64,000 nucleotides of DNA, taken from the NCBI GenBank assembly GCA_963277665.1, contig OY728121.1, positions 1,659,040,062 through 1,659,104,061 of the forward strand, given 5' to 3'. The notes beneath the pieces were generated by a model. It saw nothing but the letters and a program-made list of their open reading frames with translations. It made no database searches and had not been told where the DNA came from. Positions within the stretch are counted from its first letter, which is position 1; every line of letters begins with the position of its first letter. Below are positions 24,127-34,267 of the stretch, piece by piece. The position numbers and the translations under genes are program-made. The DNA is from Viscum album. Taxonomy: Eukaryota > Streptophyta > Magnoliopsida > Santalales > Viscaceae.

Positions 24127-24578
24127 TGTCACGACCCGTCCTCGGGGCCCGTGCCGTGACTACCCCAAGCCCGCCTTCCATAGGCCAGGGGCTGGCGACT
24201 AGCACCAAGGCGTAAAATCCCAGTAAACAGGGAAGGCATTGCCTTTATAAGTAACAACCACACAGAGTCAGCAAGCGGAAAGTAAAGTGCAGAAAAGTAA
24301 AGGGGGCCGGAAATACAAGCCCAACTGTAAAGTACAACTGAAAAGTAAAGTACAGCAACTGAAGAAAAGACGGCGGCCTCGTGTCGTCCACTGGCAATCC
24401 CACCTGAAGGGTGGGTACAGATAGCCTCCAGGCTCCTCGGGTCCCACGTCCGCTCCGAGCACGTCCCCGCCCAGTGGTCCACCTCCAGGTACCGTCCTGC
24501 TCCACGCCCCAACCGTGATCAGCGCCGTCCGTCGTCTGCAACCAACACAACAAGGTGCGGGCATAGCCCGTGCAGGGG

Positions 24579-24594
24579 TGAGTACAACTACTCA
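24579..24594 (-). other. Conserved U5 hairpin, GC-rich 3' LTR
   Basis: TGAGT..ACTCA with a 6-nt loop, followed by GTAAGG on the plus strand. It matches the hairpin at 9171-9186, 15612-15627, 22042-22057 and 38613-38628 in the unrelated AT-rich array LTRs. The second LTR has it at 30876-30891. Confidence 0.6.
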
Positions 24595-24782
24595 GTAAGG
24601 ACCCCGAGACCCCCGAAGGTCTCCCGAAATCCACAAAGGATATAGCACAAAAGAAAGATGCAATCACGAAGTAACATCTGACTCGACTTAGGTATATGCC
24701 CATACATATACCTAAGTCCCCAATTCTAGCTCTGCTCATGAGCTCAAGAACAACTCATTCCACAAAGGAAAGCAAGACTCAA

Positions 24783-24899
24783 ATCCACAAGGAGAGTAAA
24801 CAGTAAATCCACATAGGATAGTTCAACACAATCCACAAAGGAGAGTAAACAGTAAAATCCACATAGGATAGTTCAACACAATCCACAAAGGAGAGTAAC
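24783..24899. repeat. ~49-bp tandem repeat, 2.4 copies
   Basis: The unit begins ATCCACAAAGGAGAGTAAAC and ends GATAGTTCAACACA; the last copy is partial. The same array is at 31080-31196 in the other LTR. Confidence 0.85.
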
Positions 24900-25479
24900 A
24901 TATGATTCAGCTCAACCATGATTTTCATTATCGAAACCGTAAATGTTGAAGAGCCCCATCTCTGAAGTGTACAGTGGTCCTGTCACGACTCCGAGGTACT
25001 GCTCACTAACCTAAGACTGCTGAAGTACTCCTCCTGTCGAGTACCGCGGGTCTGCTGCCAACTACCGGGCGCTCCGTCCGCTGAGGGTCTGCTGCCAAAT
25101 ACCGGGCGCTCACCCAGATAGCCTACTGAGGTACTCCTCCTGTCGAGTACCACGGGTTTGCCGCCAACTACCAGGCGCTCCGTCCGCCGTGGGTCTGCTG
25201 CCAACTACTGGGCGCTCCGTCCACTGGGCTAGTCGACTCACTCCAAGTCGAGTCGGTCAAGCAGTCGTCAGGTCTCAGTCATCTACACGGTCTCCGAACT
25301 CCGCACGCACGTCTCAACCGTCGCGGGTCTGTCGCTACAACCAAGCGCACACACTCCGTAGAGTATCACGGGTCCGCCGCTACACCCAAGCGCTCCACCG
25401 CTCAAGGTAAAAAGAAGATTCAGCTCATACAGGTTCGGTAGCACTGTTCCACGTAGGATCGCTGAGTGCAGTAGTCGAC

Positions 25480-25612
25480 GCAGTCCACTGAGGATCTCTG
25501 CATAGTCGTCGCCGCAGTCCACGAAGGATCTCTGCTCTGCCGTCGTCGCAGTCCACGGAGGATCTCTGCTCTGTCGTCATCGCAGTCCACGGAGGATCTC
25601 TGCTCTGTCGTC
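25480..25612. repeat. ~33-bp tandem repeat, about 4 copies
   Basis: The unit contains GCAGTCCACGGAGGATCTCT followed by GCTCTGTCGTC. Copies vary slightly. The counterpart is at about 31777-31909. Confidence 0.8.
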
Positions 25613-25764
25613 GAAGCCACAGCCAGCACTAGGGTTCCCGCACATAGCGAGCTCGTTTAGGAGGGTCCGCTCCACGAGCCGAGAGGCTGATACATCAACC
25701 GACACGTAGTCCGAAGTTGATGTATCCAAAAGTTCCGTATCGACAACAGGATCTCAACGCAACA

Positions 25765-26210
25765 GACGGCGCGTCAATCGGACGCCCGGTCTGAGAGTTA
25801 TTGGCATTTTCGTCCCAGGGGCCCGGTTGGTTTTTAGGACAAAACCAACCCGACCGTACTCCGCCTGTATCCGATCCTCGGGCGGAGTATGCCAAAAGTT
25901 CCATCTCACTTAGAGGAAACTACCACAGCTGACGGTACGTCGTTCGGACGTCCGTAGCTCAAGTTATGAGCGTTTCCGCTCCGAGGGCCCGGTTGGTTTC
26001 GTGTACGAACCAACCCGGCCGAACCCAAAGTCTTCCGAAACCTTGAGTATAATATAACGAAACGACCGTCTCGATCCAAGGATCGCGTAGCCGCTGACGG
26101 TTCGTCAATCGGGGGTCTCAGGCCCAAGATATGGGCGAAAGACCGAAGAGGGCCTGAAACGGGGGTTCTGGGCCCGGGGCGACCCGGCCCGAACCCCCCC
26201 TGGGTCGGCC
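25765..26210. repeat. Three diverged ~165-bp repeats with hairpins
   Basis: Repeat starts are marked by GACGGCGCGTC (25765), GACGGTACGTC (25931) and GACGGTTCGTC (26096). The first two end in strong hairpins: GGTTGGTTTT 25825-25834 with AAAACCAACC 25841-25850, and GGTTGGTT.. from 25991 with ..AACCAACC ending near 26015. The third has degenerated into a GC-rich tract. The second LTR repeats the set about 6.3 kb to the right. Confidence 0.65.
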
Positions 26211-26600
26211 GAACCGGGTCGGCCCGACCCGGCCCGACCCGGCTAGGCCGGGTCCGGTCCGGCCTGGGCGCGGCCCGGCCGACCGGACCGGCCGGCTCGG
26301 CTTCGGCCGAGCGGCCGAGGGAACCGCCGCCGCGGGTTTGACCCGCGGCTTGAAGGAAACGCGGCCCCGCGGGGGGCCGCCTGTCATGCGGACGCGGCCG
26401 GGCCGCCGCGTCCCTCCCCGGTTCCGCGCGGCCGCGGAACCGACCGCCGCCGCCGCGGCTTCAGCCGCGGCGGATCTTCTCCACGGCGGCGCGCCGGGAG
26501 CCGCCGCCTCCGGTCGCCGGCGACCCGCGCCGCCGCCGCCTTCCGCGGGCCGCCGGAGTTGCTCCGGTGGCCCGTTTTGCCTCCCGTCTGCGCCGTTGCT
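26118..26600. repeat. Extremely GC- and CpG-rich LTR block
   Basis: Dense CCCGG, CCGCCG and GGCCG strings with many CpG sites. The counterpart in the other LTR, about 32416-32900, differs by a ~10-bp deletion and a ~13-bp insertion in repeat slippage tracts. No real coding signal is seen; frames open on both strands only because stops are rare in such DNA. Confidence 0.8.
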
Positions 26601-27172
26601 CCTCCCGGGGGACGACCTTCACTGGGGGATCAACAGATCGCCCCTGCCGCGCGGTTCATCATCGTCCGCCATATCCGCACAACAAAAGAGATCGGCAGAG
26701 GGTTGCCGGGTCTTGTTCGTTAGACCCGCACCCTCCGCGTTAGTCATAAACCACGGGAGGAATAATCAACAACAATTTTAAATAAATTAAAATTGTCGGA
26801 GATCATGTTCTTCACTCTAAAAGAATAAACACGGGGAAATAAGATAAAATATTCCAACATCCCTTACCTCGCAGCTGTCGTTGCCGAACGAGGGATCGTC
26901 GCGGGATTGCTCGTCGCGGAAGAAGGGGGGATCGTCGCGTCGTCGCGGTATCCGGCGTCGCGTCGCCAATCTCCGGATCAAGATCAAACGGATTTAATTA
27001 ATTTAAATCCGTTGATATCGAAATTAAAAAGGGAGAATTCAAACGATTCGTTTCTCACCTTAGTTGCCGAACGAGGATCGGCTGCGGAAGAAGAGGCGTC
27101 GCCGAAGAACGTCGCGGGTAAAGCTCGTCGACGTCACAGATCTCGGTGTGCATCGTCGAATTCCGGTCGCCG

Positions 27173-27179
27173 GCGTTCT

Positions 27180-27217
<38 letters not shown>
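27173..27217. repeat. 9-bp tandem repeat GCGTTCTTC, five copies
   Basis: Five perfect units, about 60-110 bp downstream (minus sense) of a TATA-like box at 27280-27287. The counterpart is at 33474-33518. Confidence 0.9.
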
Positions 27218-27221
<4 letters not shown>

Positions 27222-27279
27222 GGAGATAAAGAAACAAAGATTCTCTCAAATCCTTTCAATGGATTTTTAGGTTGGTCTT

Positions 27280-27287
27280 ATTTTATA
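27280..27287 (-). promoter_or_regulatory. Candidate TATA box of GC-rich 3' LTR
   Basis: TATAAAAT on the minus strand, about 675 bp inside the LTR. It implies U3 of about 0.7 kb and a transcribed R-U5 of about 3.1 kb. The 5' LTR copy is near 33580-33588. Confidence 0.45.
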
Positions 27288-27961
27288 AACATGCCAACAA
27301 ACGCAAAAGCGTATGTAACGACCCATCAGTTCGTTGAATTAATTCAACGAGCGAAATAGCCCATTTAATTCACGAAAGAAACAGCCCAATTAAATGGTCT
27401 GTTAAGAATTAAAGAAAACGCGTCGGTTGACTTTTCAGTTATTTTGACGGGTTTTCGCGGGTGCGTTACTTAGCGAAAGAAACGGCGGGGCTCGTGCGGG
27501 CCCCACCTCACAAATATCCTACCAAGGGGGTAGGATATTTCCGGATAGCATCCTATCCAGTTCAACTCAGTTCAAGCCGTCTTTAAGTGGCTTCAAGTGG
27601 CTTTCAAGCAGCTTAAGTGAAATAGAATAAAGTTGTCGCAAACTTTATTTTATTTCTGACTTAAAGCCGCAAAATTTTAAAAACCACGTCTGAGCAAACG
27701 CAACTCCGGAAGAGGCGTTTCTAAGCAAATACCGGCGCTGCGATTTCATCGGTGCCCTCAGAATTTGATTCCGGGCACCGGTTCAAAAGATAGAAAAACC
27801 CGCTCGTCCGTTCACTGAACGTACCCGAGCCAAACTTCGGAAATTGATTCCGGGCACACCGGCCCTCGGAATCAGGTGCCGTCTGAAGCTGCGCTCTTGT
27901 AAAATTCTAAAGAAAATTAAGAAAAAGAAAAAATTTCCCTTGAATTTTACGGGTCTTTACA

Positions 27962-27985
27962 TTACTCCCACCTCAGGGCTTTATG
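27962..27985 (-). other. Polypurine tract of GC-rich element
   Basis: The minus strand reads CCTGAGGTGGGAGTAA directly before the LTR start TGTAAAGACC. It is short and interrupted by pyrimidines, but correctly placed. Confidence 0.55.
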
Positions 27986-28500
27986 TCCCCGTAATGCTTC
28001 AACTCACACTTAAGGGAAACAAGGTAGTACTGAGCACGCAACTGAGCCTTACGCTCCCATATGCTCACCTGAAGATCTCGTGCTACCCGAGAAGCACCCC
28101 AGAGGAAGCAACAGTTCATGTAGAACCTGCTCCTGTCGATCCTCGATCTCTACTAGAACCTCTGTGCTTGTTGCCCTGTCATCGACGTCCAACTCCCCGA
28201 GGTTGATGACGTGTGAAGAAACATACACGTATCTCCACAGCTGAGACACGTGGTGGAAATTATGCACCCGGTGCGACTGAGGTGGTAGGGTCAAGCGGTA
28301 AACCCCCTCGCCAATCCTGCTAAGAGACTGGAAGGGTCCGATGAAGCGCGGAGATAACTTGCCGCCTCGGCCAAATCTCCAAATACCACGTCGAGGTGAG
28401 ACCCGCAAGAAGACGTGGTCGCCATCCTCGAACTCCAGTGGCCTCCGCCTCCTGGATGACCTGGACCTTCTTTGTCGTGGCCTGGACCATCACAGGTCCC
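27973..28500 (-). pseudogene. Integrase C-terminus and chromodomain fragment (GC-rich element)
   Basis: Minus-strand frames read GPVMVQATTKKVQVIQE at about 28450-28499 (GPE-VQ-TTEKV-LIRE of plant integrases). After a frameshift comes the intact stretch 28408-28049 with RVSPRRGIWRFGRGGKLSPR, FIGPF, YRLTLPPQSHRVHNFHHVSQL and DRQEQVLHELLLPL. After another shift WERKAQLRAQY at about 28000-28040 resembles the end of a chromodomain. Integrase core, RNase H, RT and protease are absent upstream, so a large internal deletion joined the gag region to the end of pol. Non-functional. Confidence 0.8.
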
Positions 28501-28909
28501 ACAAGAGCTGCAAGATTTCTTCTTTTCCGAAAAGAGAAATCTGGTCTCATCCCCTGGATGAACCACATTCTTTGCCTAAAACAGTCAATCCTAACATGGA
28601 TGATACTAATCCATACCAAGGATGACGTCGTAAGGCCTCGACGCTACTACTAAGAGATTCACCCGTTACTCTCGCCTCCAAGGGTTGAGTCACACTGTCG
28701 GCATCAGTGTGTGGTAACTGGGTCTCCTCCAGTAGATGTCTCACAAGTGAGGGTCAAGTCAACAGCCAAAACTGGAATCTCCTAGTAACATCACGAAAGA
28801 GTACAGGAACGAAAATATCACAAAGGTATGCGTCTTTTATTATTGCAGCTCATATTACAAGACGCTACACAAAAGCAACAAGGAACCAGAAGTACAAAGG
28901 ATGTATCCA
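28501..28909 (-). other. Gap between gag and integrase fragment (deletion junction region)
   Basis: About 400 bp between the gag stop and the first recognisable integrase codons. A 65-aa open stretch at 28547-28744 matches nothing I recognise. Protease, RT and RNase H motifs are absent, so the junction of the internal deletion should be here. Confidence 0.5.
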
Positions 28910-30079
28910 CTAGTTCTGCTCCTGTCCATCAGCTCCCAGGGCTCCATGATCGAAGGCCTCGGCTGCCTGAAGCTGAGCTCTCCCCTGCGGTCGGGGTGGA
29001 CCTCCTGGTGGTGGTGGTGGTAGAGCCTCAAAGCGTCGTCCACCACCCGCTGCTCGGCCAGCTCCTCTACCTCGCCCGTCTCCTCCCTGCAGACCGCCAT
29101 GGTCGAACCGCTGCCTCTGCCTAGGTGGTTCCTCAACCGTCTGCTGCTCCTCCGCATGGCGGGTCAGGCAGTCACGAGCCATGTGACCAATTCCGCCACA
29201 GGAGTAACACTGCCCACTCTCGGCACGCCTGGCTCTGACTCCACCCCGGCTTCCCCGCACAACTGAGCCTGAGTCGTGCAGTCGGCCACTGGCAGGTCTG
29301 GTCTGCCTAGAACCCTGAGTCATCTGTCGGCTACCTGCTACCGAAGACTCCGCTACGTGCCGCCCTGCGGTGGGTCTCTGTGCTGGTGTAGACTCAGCAA
29401 GGAAGCTCTCGATCAGAAGGGCCCGCTCTAGTACTCCTGTCTGAGTCGGTATGCTGAGGGAGATCAGCGATGCCCTGATCTCGTGTCTCAAACCCTGCTC
29501 GAAGGTCCGGGCCCGGAAAAAGGGGTCCCGTACCATGTCTGTCGAGTACCGAGAAAGGTCGGTGAACCTCGCCACGTACTGAGCGACCGTCATGCTGCCC
29601 TGTCGCAGCTGTAGAAGCTCCTGGATACGCACTGCACGAAGGGTGGCTGGGACGAACTCCGAGCGGAAGAGGCTCTCAAAGTCCGTCCAAAGAAGAGATG
29701 CCTCATCGTGAACCTGGAGCATCAAGCTCCACCATCGTCCTGCCGCCGCCTGCAGGAGGCTCGCCGCGAGAATCACCATGAGATCCGCTGGTGTCCTCAC
29801 TAGCCTAAAGATCCGTACCACCGCCTCTAGCCAGTCCTCGGCGGCCTGGGGGTCCGCCTCACCGCGAAACCTGGGCGGTCGCTGGCTCTGAAACTCATGC
29901 AGTGCCCTGAGGCGACGTGCATCGTCAGCGTCTGGTACTGGTAGCATCGGTGGCTCGGCGGGTAAAGCTACCGCCGGTGCCACTGCTGGCAAAGGGCCCT
30001 GCACCGAGGCCTCATCGCTCGGTGGGCTGCCGTCGCGCCCTACACTCGGAACCCTAGCTGGCTGTCGTCGCGGGGCCAT
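28910..30079 (-). CDS. Gag polyprotein, 389 aa, Ty3/gypsy chromovirus
   Basis: An uninterrupted frame starting MAPRRQPARVP at 30079. An upstream ATG at 30136 is in frame, but the 30079 start gives the usual basic N-terminus of this family. Residues about 60-225 form a Retrotrans_gag capsid domain: RPPRFRGEADPQAAEDWL, WW at about 116-117, LLQLRQGSMTVAQY, FTDLSRY and FEQGLRHEIR. Residues 291-304 are an intact zinc knuckle CYSCGGIGHMARDC (CX2CX4HX4C). The C-terminus is Gly/Pro-rich. Gag would assemble particles and package RNA. Normal length and intact motifs suggest recent function, although the element must borrow pol enzymes. It starts about 330 nt after the primer binding site. Confidence 0.9.
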   Translation of the reverse strand: MAPRRQPARVPSVGRDGSPPSDEASVQGPLPAVAPAVALPAEPPMLPVPDADDARRLRALHEFQSQRPPRFRGEADPQAAEDWLEAVVRIFRLVRTPADLMVILAASLLQAAAGRWWSLMLQVHDEASLLWTDFESLFRSEFVPATLRAVRIQELLQLRQGSMTVAQYVARFTDLSRYSTDMVRDPFFRARTFEQGLRHEIRASLISLSIPTQTGVLERALLIESFLAESTPAQRPTAGRHVAESSVAGSRQMTQGSRQTRPASGRLHDSGSVVRGSRGGVRARRAESGQCYSCGGIGHMARDCLTRHAEEQQTVEEPPRQRQRFDHGGLQGGDGRGRGAGRAAGGGRRFEALPPPPPGGPPRPQGRAQLQAAEAFDHGALGADGQEQN

Positions 30080-30410
30080 CCTGAAAAGGAGAACAAGATC
30101 ACCACAGTCAGAACAGTATACCTGGTTAGCTGGCACAAGTAATCACAAGGAAAACTTGAGACTTTCATGAAGCAGATCAGTATACCCGGTGAGCTGACAC
30201 AAGTAATCACAAAGAAAACTTGGAACACACACGCAATCAATGTTTTCATGCATTAAGTCGGAAATCAGGAGTCAGGGTCCTGGTGTACGGATACGTCGGC
30301 CGCCGCACCAACACTGGGCTCCCTGAACTGATAACCACACTCAATACACTAAACACTATTGCTTCACATAGAAAGAAAAGACGATCAGAGTCTGTGGTAG
30401 AACCGACCAC

Positions 30411-30421
30411 CTCTGATACCA
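30411..30421 (-). other. tRNA-iMet primer binding site of GC-rich element
   Basis: TGGTATCAGAG on the minus strand, three bases after the 5' LTR end GTGACA. Confidence 0.88.
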
Positions 30422-30424
30422 ATT

Positions 30425-33400
30425 TGTCACGACCCGTCCTCGGGGCCCGTGCCGTGACTACCCCAAGCCCGGCTTCCATAGGCCAGGGGATGGCGACTAG
30501 CACCAAGGCGTAAAATCCCAGTAAACAGGGAAGGCATTGCCTTTATAAGTAACAACCACACAGAGTCAGCAAGCGGAAAGTAAAGTGCAGAAAAGTAAAG
30601 GGGGCCGGAAATACAAGCCCAACTGTAAAGTACAACTGAAAAGTAAAGTACAACAACTGAAGAAAAGACGGCGGCCTCGTGTCGTACACTGGCAATCCCA
30701 CCTGAAGGGTGGGTACAGATAGCCTCCAGGCTCCTCGGGTCCCACGTCCGCTCCGAGCACGTCCCGCCCAGTGGTCCACCTCCAGGTACCGTCCTGCTCC
30801 ATGCCCCAACCGTGATCAGCGCCGTCCGTCGTCTGCAACCAACACAACTAGGTGCGGGCATAGCCCGTGCAGGGGTGAGTACAACTACTCAGTAAGGACC
30901 CCGAGACCCCCGAAGGTCTCCCGAAATCCACAAAGGATATAGCACAAAAGAAAGATGCAATCACGAAGTAACATCTGACTCGACTTAGGTATATGCCCAT
31001 ACATATACCTAAGTCCCCAATTCTAGCTCTGCTCATGAGCTCAAGAACAACTCATTCCACAAAGGAAAGCAAGACTCAAATCCACAAGGAGAGTAAACAG
31101 TAAATCCACATAGGATAGTTCAACACAATCCACAAAGGAGAGTAAACAGTAAAATCCACATAGGATAGTTCAACACAATCCACAAAGGAGAGTAACATAC
31201 GATTCAGCTCAACCAGGATTTTCATTATCGAAACCGTAAATGTTGAAGAGCCCCATCTCTGAAGTGTACAGTGGTCCTGTCACGACTCCGAGGTACTGCT
31301 CACTAACCTAAGACTGCTGAAGTACTCCTCCTGTCGAGTACCGCGGGTCTGCTGCCAACTACCAGGCACTCCGTCCGCTGAGGGTCTGCTGCCAAATACC
31401 GGGCGCTCACCCAGATAGCCTACTGAGGTACTCCTCCTGTCGAGTACCGCGGGTTTGCCGCCAACTACCAGGCGCTCCGTCCGCCGTGGGTCTGCTGCCA
31501 ACTACTGGGCGCTCCGTCCACTGGGCTAGTCGACTCACTCCAAGTCGAGTCGGTCAAGCAGTCGTCAGGTCTCAGTCATCTACACGGTCTCCGAACTCCG
31601 CACGCACGTCTCCACCGTCGCGGGTCTGTCGCTACAACCAAGCGCACACACTCCGTAGAGTATCACGGGTCCGCCGCTACACCCAAGCGCTCCACCGCTC
31701 AAGGTAAAAAGAAGATTCAGCTCATACAGGTTCGGTAGCACTGTTCCACGTAGGATCGCTGAGTGCAGTAGTCGACGCAGTCCACTGAGGATCTCTGCAC
31801 AGTCGTCGCCGCAGTCCACGAAGGATCTCTGCTCTGCCGTCGTCGCAGTCCACGGAGGATCTCTGCTCTGTCGTCGTCGCAGTCCACGGAGGATCTCTGC
31901 TCTGTCGTCGAAGCCACAGCCAGCACTAGGGTTCCCGCACATAGCGAGCTCGTTTAGGAGGGTCCGCTCCACGAGCCGAGAGGCTGATACATCAAACGAC
32001 ACGTAGTCCGAAGTTGATGTATCCAAAAGTTCCGTATCGACAACAGGATCTCAACGCAACAGACGGCGCGTCAATCGGACGCCCGGTCTGAGAGTTATTG
32101 GCATTTTCGTCCCAGGGGCCCGGTTGGTTTTTAGGGAAAAACCAACCCGACCGTACTCCGCCTGTATCCGATCCTCGGGCGGAGTATGCCAAAAGTTCCG
32201 TCTCACTTAGAGGAAACTACCACAGCTGACGGTACGTCGTTCGGACGTCCGTAGCTCAAGTTATGAGCGTTTCCGCTCCGAGGGCCCGGTTGGTTTCGTG
32301 TACGAACCAACCCGGCCGAACCCAAAGCCTTCCGAAACCTTGAGTATAATATACCGAAACGACCGTCTCGATCCAAGGATCGCGTAGCCGCTGACGGTTC
32401 GTCAATCGGGGGTCTCAGGCCCAAGATATGGGGGAAAGACCGAAGAGGGCCCGAAACGGGGGTTCTGGGCCCGGGGCGACCCGGCCCGAACCCCCCCTGG
32501 GTCGGCCGAACCGGGTCGGCCCGACCCGGCTAGGCCGGGTCCGGTCCGGCCTGGGTGCGGCCCGGCCGACCGAACCGGCCGGCTCGGCTTCGGCCGAGCG
32601 GCCGAGGGAACCGCCGCCGCGGGTTTGACCCGCGGCTTGAAGGAAACGCGGCCCCGCGGGGGGCCGCCTGTCACGCGGACGCGGCCGGGCCGCCGCGTCC
32701 CTCCCCGGTTCCGCGCGGCCGCGGAACCGGCCGCCGCCGCCACGGCTTCAGCCGCGGCGGATCTTCTCCACGGCGGCGCGCCGGGCGCCGCCGCCTCCGG
32801 TCGCCGGCGCCGCCTCGCCGGCGTCCCGCGCCGCCGCCGCCTTCCGCGGGCCGCCGGAGTTGCTCCGGTGGCCCGTTTTGCCTCCCGTCTGCGCCGTTGC
32901 TCCTCCCGGGGGCCGACCTTCACTGCGGGATCAACAGATCGCCCCTGCCGCGCGGTTCGTCATCGTCCGCCATATCCGCACAACAAAAGAGATCGGCAGA
33001 GGGTTGCCGGGTCTTGTTCGTTAGACCCGCACCCTCCGCGTTAGTCATAAACCACGGGAGGAATAATCAACAACAATTTTAAATAAATTAAAATTGTCGG
33101 AGATCATGTTCTTCACTCTAAAAGAATAAACACGGGGAAATAATATAAAATATTCCAACATCCCTTACCTCGTAGCTGTCATTGCCGAACGAGGGATCGT
33201 CGCGGGATTGCTCGTCGCGGAAGAAGGGGGGATCGTCGCGTCGTCGCGGTATCCGGCGTCGCGTCGCCAATCTCCGGATCAAGATCAAACGGATTTAATT
33301 AATTTAAATCCGTTGATATAGAAATTAAAAAGGGAGAATTCAAACGATTCGTTTCTCACCTTAGTTGCCGAACGAGGATCGGCTGCGGAAGAAGAGGCGT

Positions 33401-33480
33401 CGCCGAAGAACGTCGCGGGTAAAGCTCGTCGACGTCGCAGATCTCGGTGTGCGTCGTCGAATTCCGGTCGCCGGCGTTCT

Positions 33481-33522
<42 letters not shown>

Positions 33523-34262
33523 GGAGATAAAGAAACAAAGATTCTCTCAAATCCTTTCAAAGGATTTTTAGGTTGGTCTTATTTTATAAACATGCCAAAA
33601 AACGCAAAAGCGTAAGTAACGACCCATCAGTTCGTTGAATTAATTCAACGAGCGAAACAGCCCATTTAATTCACGAAAGAAACAGCCCAATTAAATGGTC
33701 TGTTAAGAATTAAAGAAAATGCGTCGGTTGACTTTTCAGTTATTTTGACGGGTTTTCGCGGGTGCGTTACTTAGCGAAAGAAATGGCGGGGCTCGTGCGG
33801 GCCCCACCTCACAAATATCCTACCAAGGGGGTAGGATATTTCCGGATAGCATCCTATCCAGTTCAACTCAGTTCAAGCCGTCTTTATGTGGCTTCAAGTG
33901 GCTTTCAAGCAGCTTAAGTGAAATAGAATAAAGTTGTCGCAAACTTTATTTTATTTCTGACTTAAAGCCGCAAAATTTAAAAAACCACGTCTGAGCAAAC
34001 GCAACTCCGGAAGAGGCGTTTCTAAGCAAATACCGGCGCTGCGATTTCATCGGTGCCCTCAGAATTTGATTCCGGGCATCGGTTCAAAAGATAGAAAAAC
34101 CCGCTCGTCCGTTCACTGAACGTACCCGAGCCAAACTTCGGAAATTGATTCCGGGCACACCGGGCCTCGGAATCAGGTGCCGTCTGAAGCTGCGCTCTTG
34201 TAAAATTCTAAAGAAAATTAAGAAAAAGAAAAAATTTCCCTTGAATTTTACGGGTCTTTACA
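30425..34262 (-). mobile_element. 5' LTR of GC-rich element
   Basis: A near-identical partner of 24127-27961 with the same subrepeats: ~49-bp array 31080-31196, ~33-bp array 31777-31909, ~165-bp repeats from about 32062, GC block 32416-32900, and 9-bp array 33474-33518. As the promoter LTR it would drive gag leftward. Confidence 0.92.
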
Positions 34263-34267
34263 TGGGC

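Larger units (their letters stand above)
24127..27961 (-). mobile_element. 3' LTR of GC-rich element
   Basis: Minus-strand order: TG end at 27961, TATA-like TATAAAAT at 27287-27280, a 9-bp repeat array 27217-27173, donor-like GTGAGA near 27058 and GTAAGG near 26870, an extremely GC-rich block 26600-26118, three ~165-bp repeats, several tandem subrepeats, and the short hairpin 24594-24579. Open frames in the GC-rich block are low-complexity by-products of the composition. Confidence 0.92.
24127..34262 (-). mobile_element. GC-rich non-autonomous Tekay/Del-like chromovirus, 10,136 bp
   Basis: LTRs of 3,835 bp (24127-27961) and 3,838 bp (30425-34262) flank a 2,463-bp interior. Ends are TGTCACGACC and GGTCTTTACA on the plus strand; on the minus strand each LTR runs TGTAAAGACC to GGTCGTGACA. 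The target duplication is TGGGC. The primer binding site (30411-30421) puts the 5' LTR on the right. The interior has an open gag and a fragment of integrase/chromodomain; protease, RT, RNase H and the integrase core are gone. By my count about 50 differences (about 3 of them indels) separate the LTRs, near 1.3%, so this is the youngest insertion here. Base composition contrasts sharply with the AT-rich surroundings. Confidence 0.93.

Noticed and set aside
24783..25612. CRISPR-like spaced repeats
   Set aside because: Simple tandem repeats inside an LTR without unique spacers, in a plant genome.
26118..27359. Several long open frames on both strands in the GC-rich LTR (also 32402-33560)
   Set aside because: They lie in an extremely GC-rich, stop-poor LTR tract, have low-complexity Arg/Pro/Ala products, overlap on both strands and shift between the two LTR copies.
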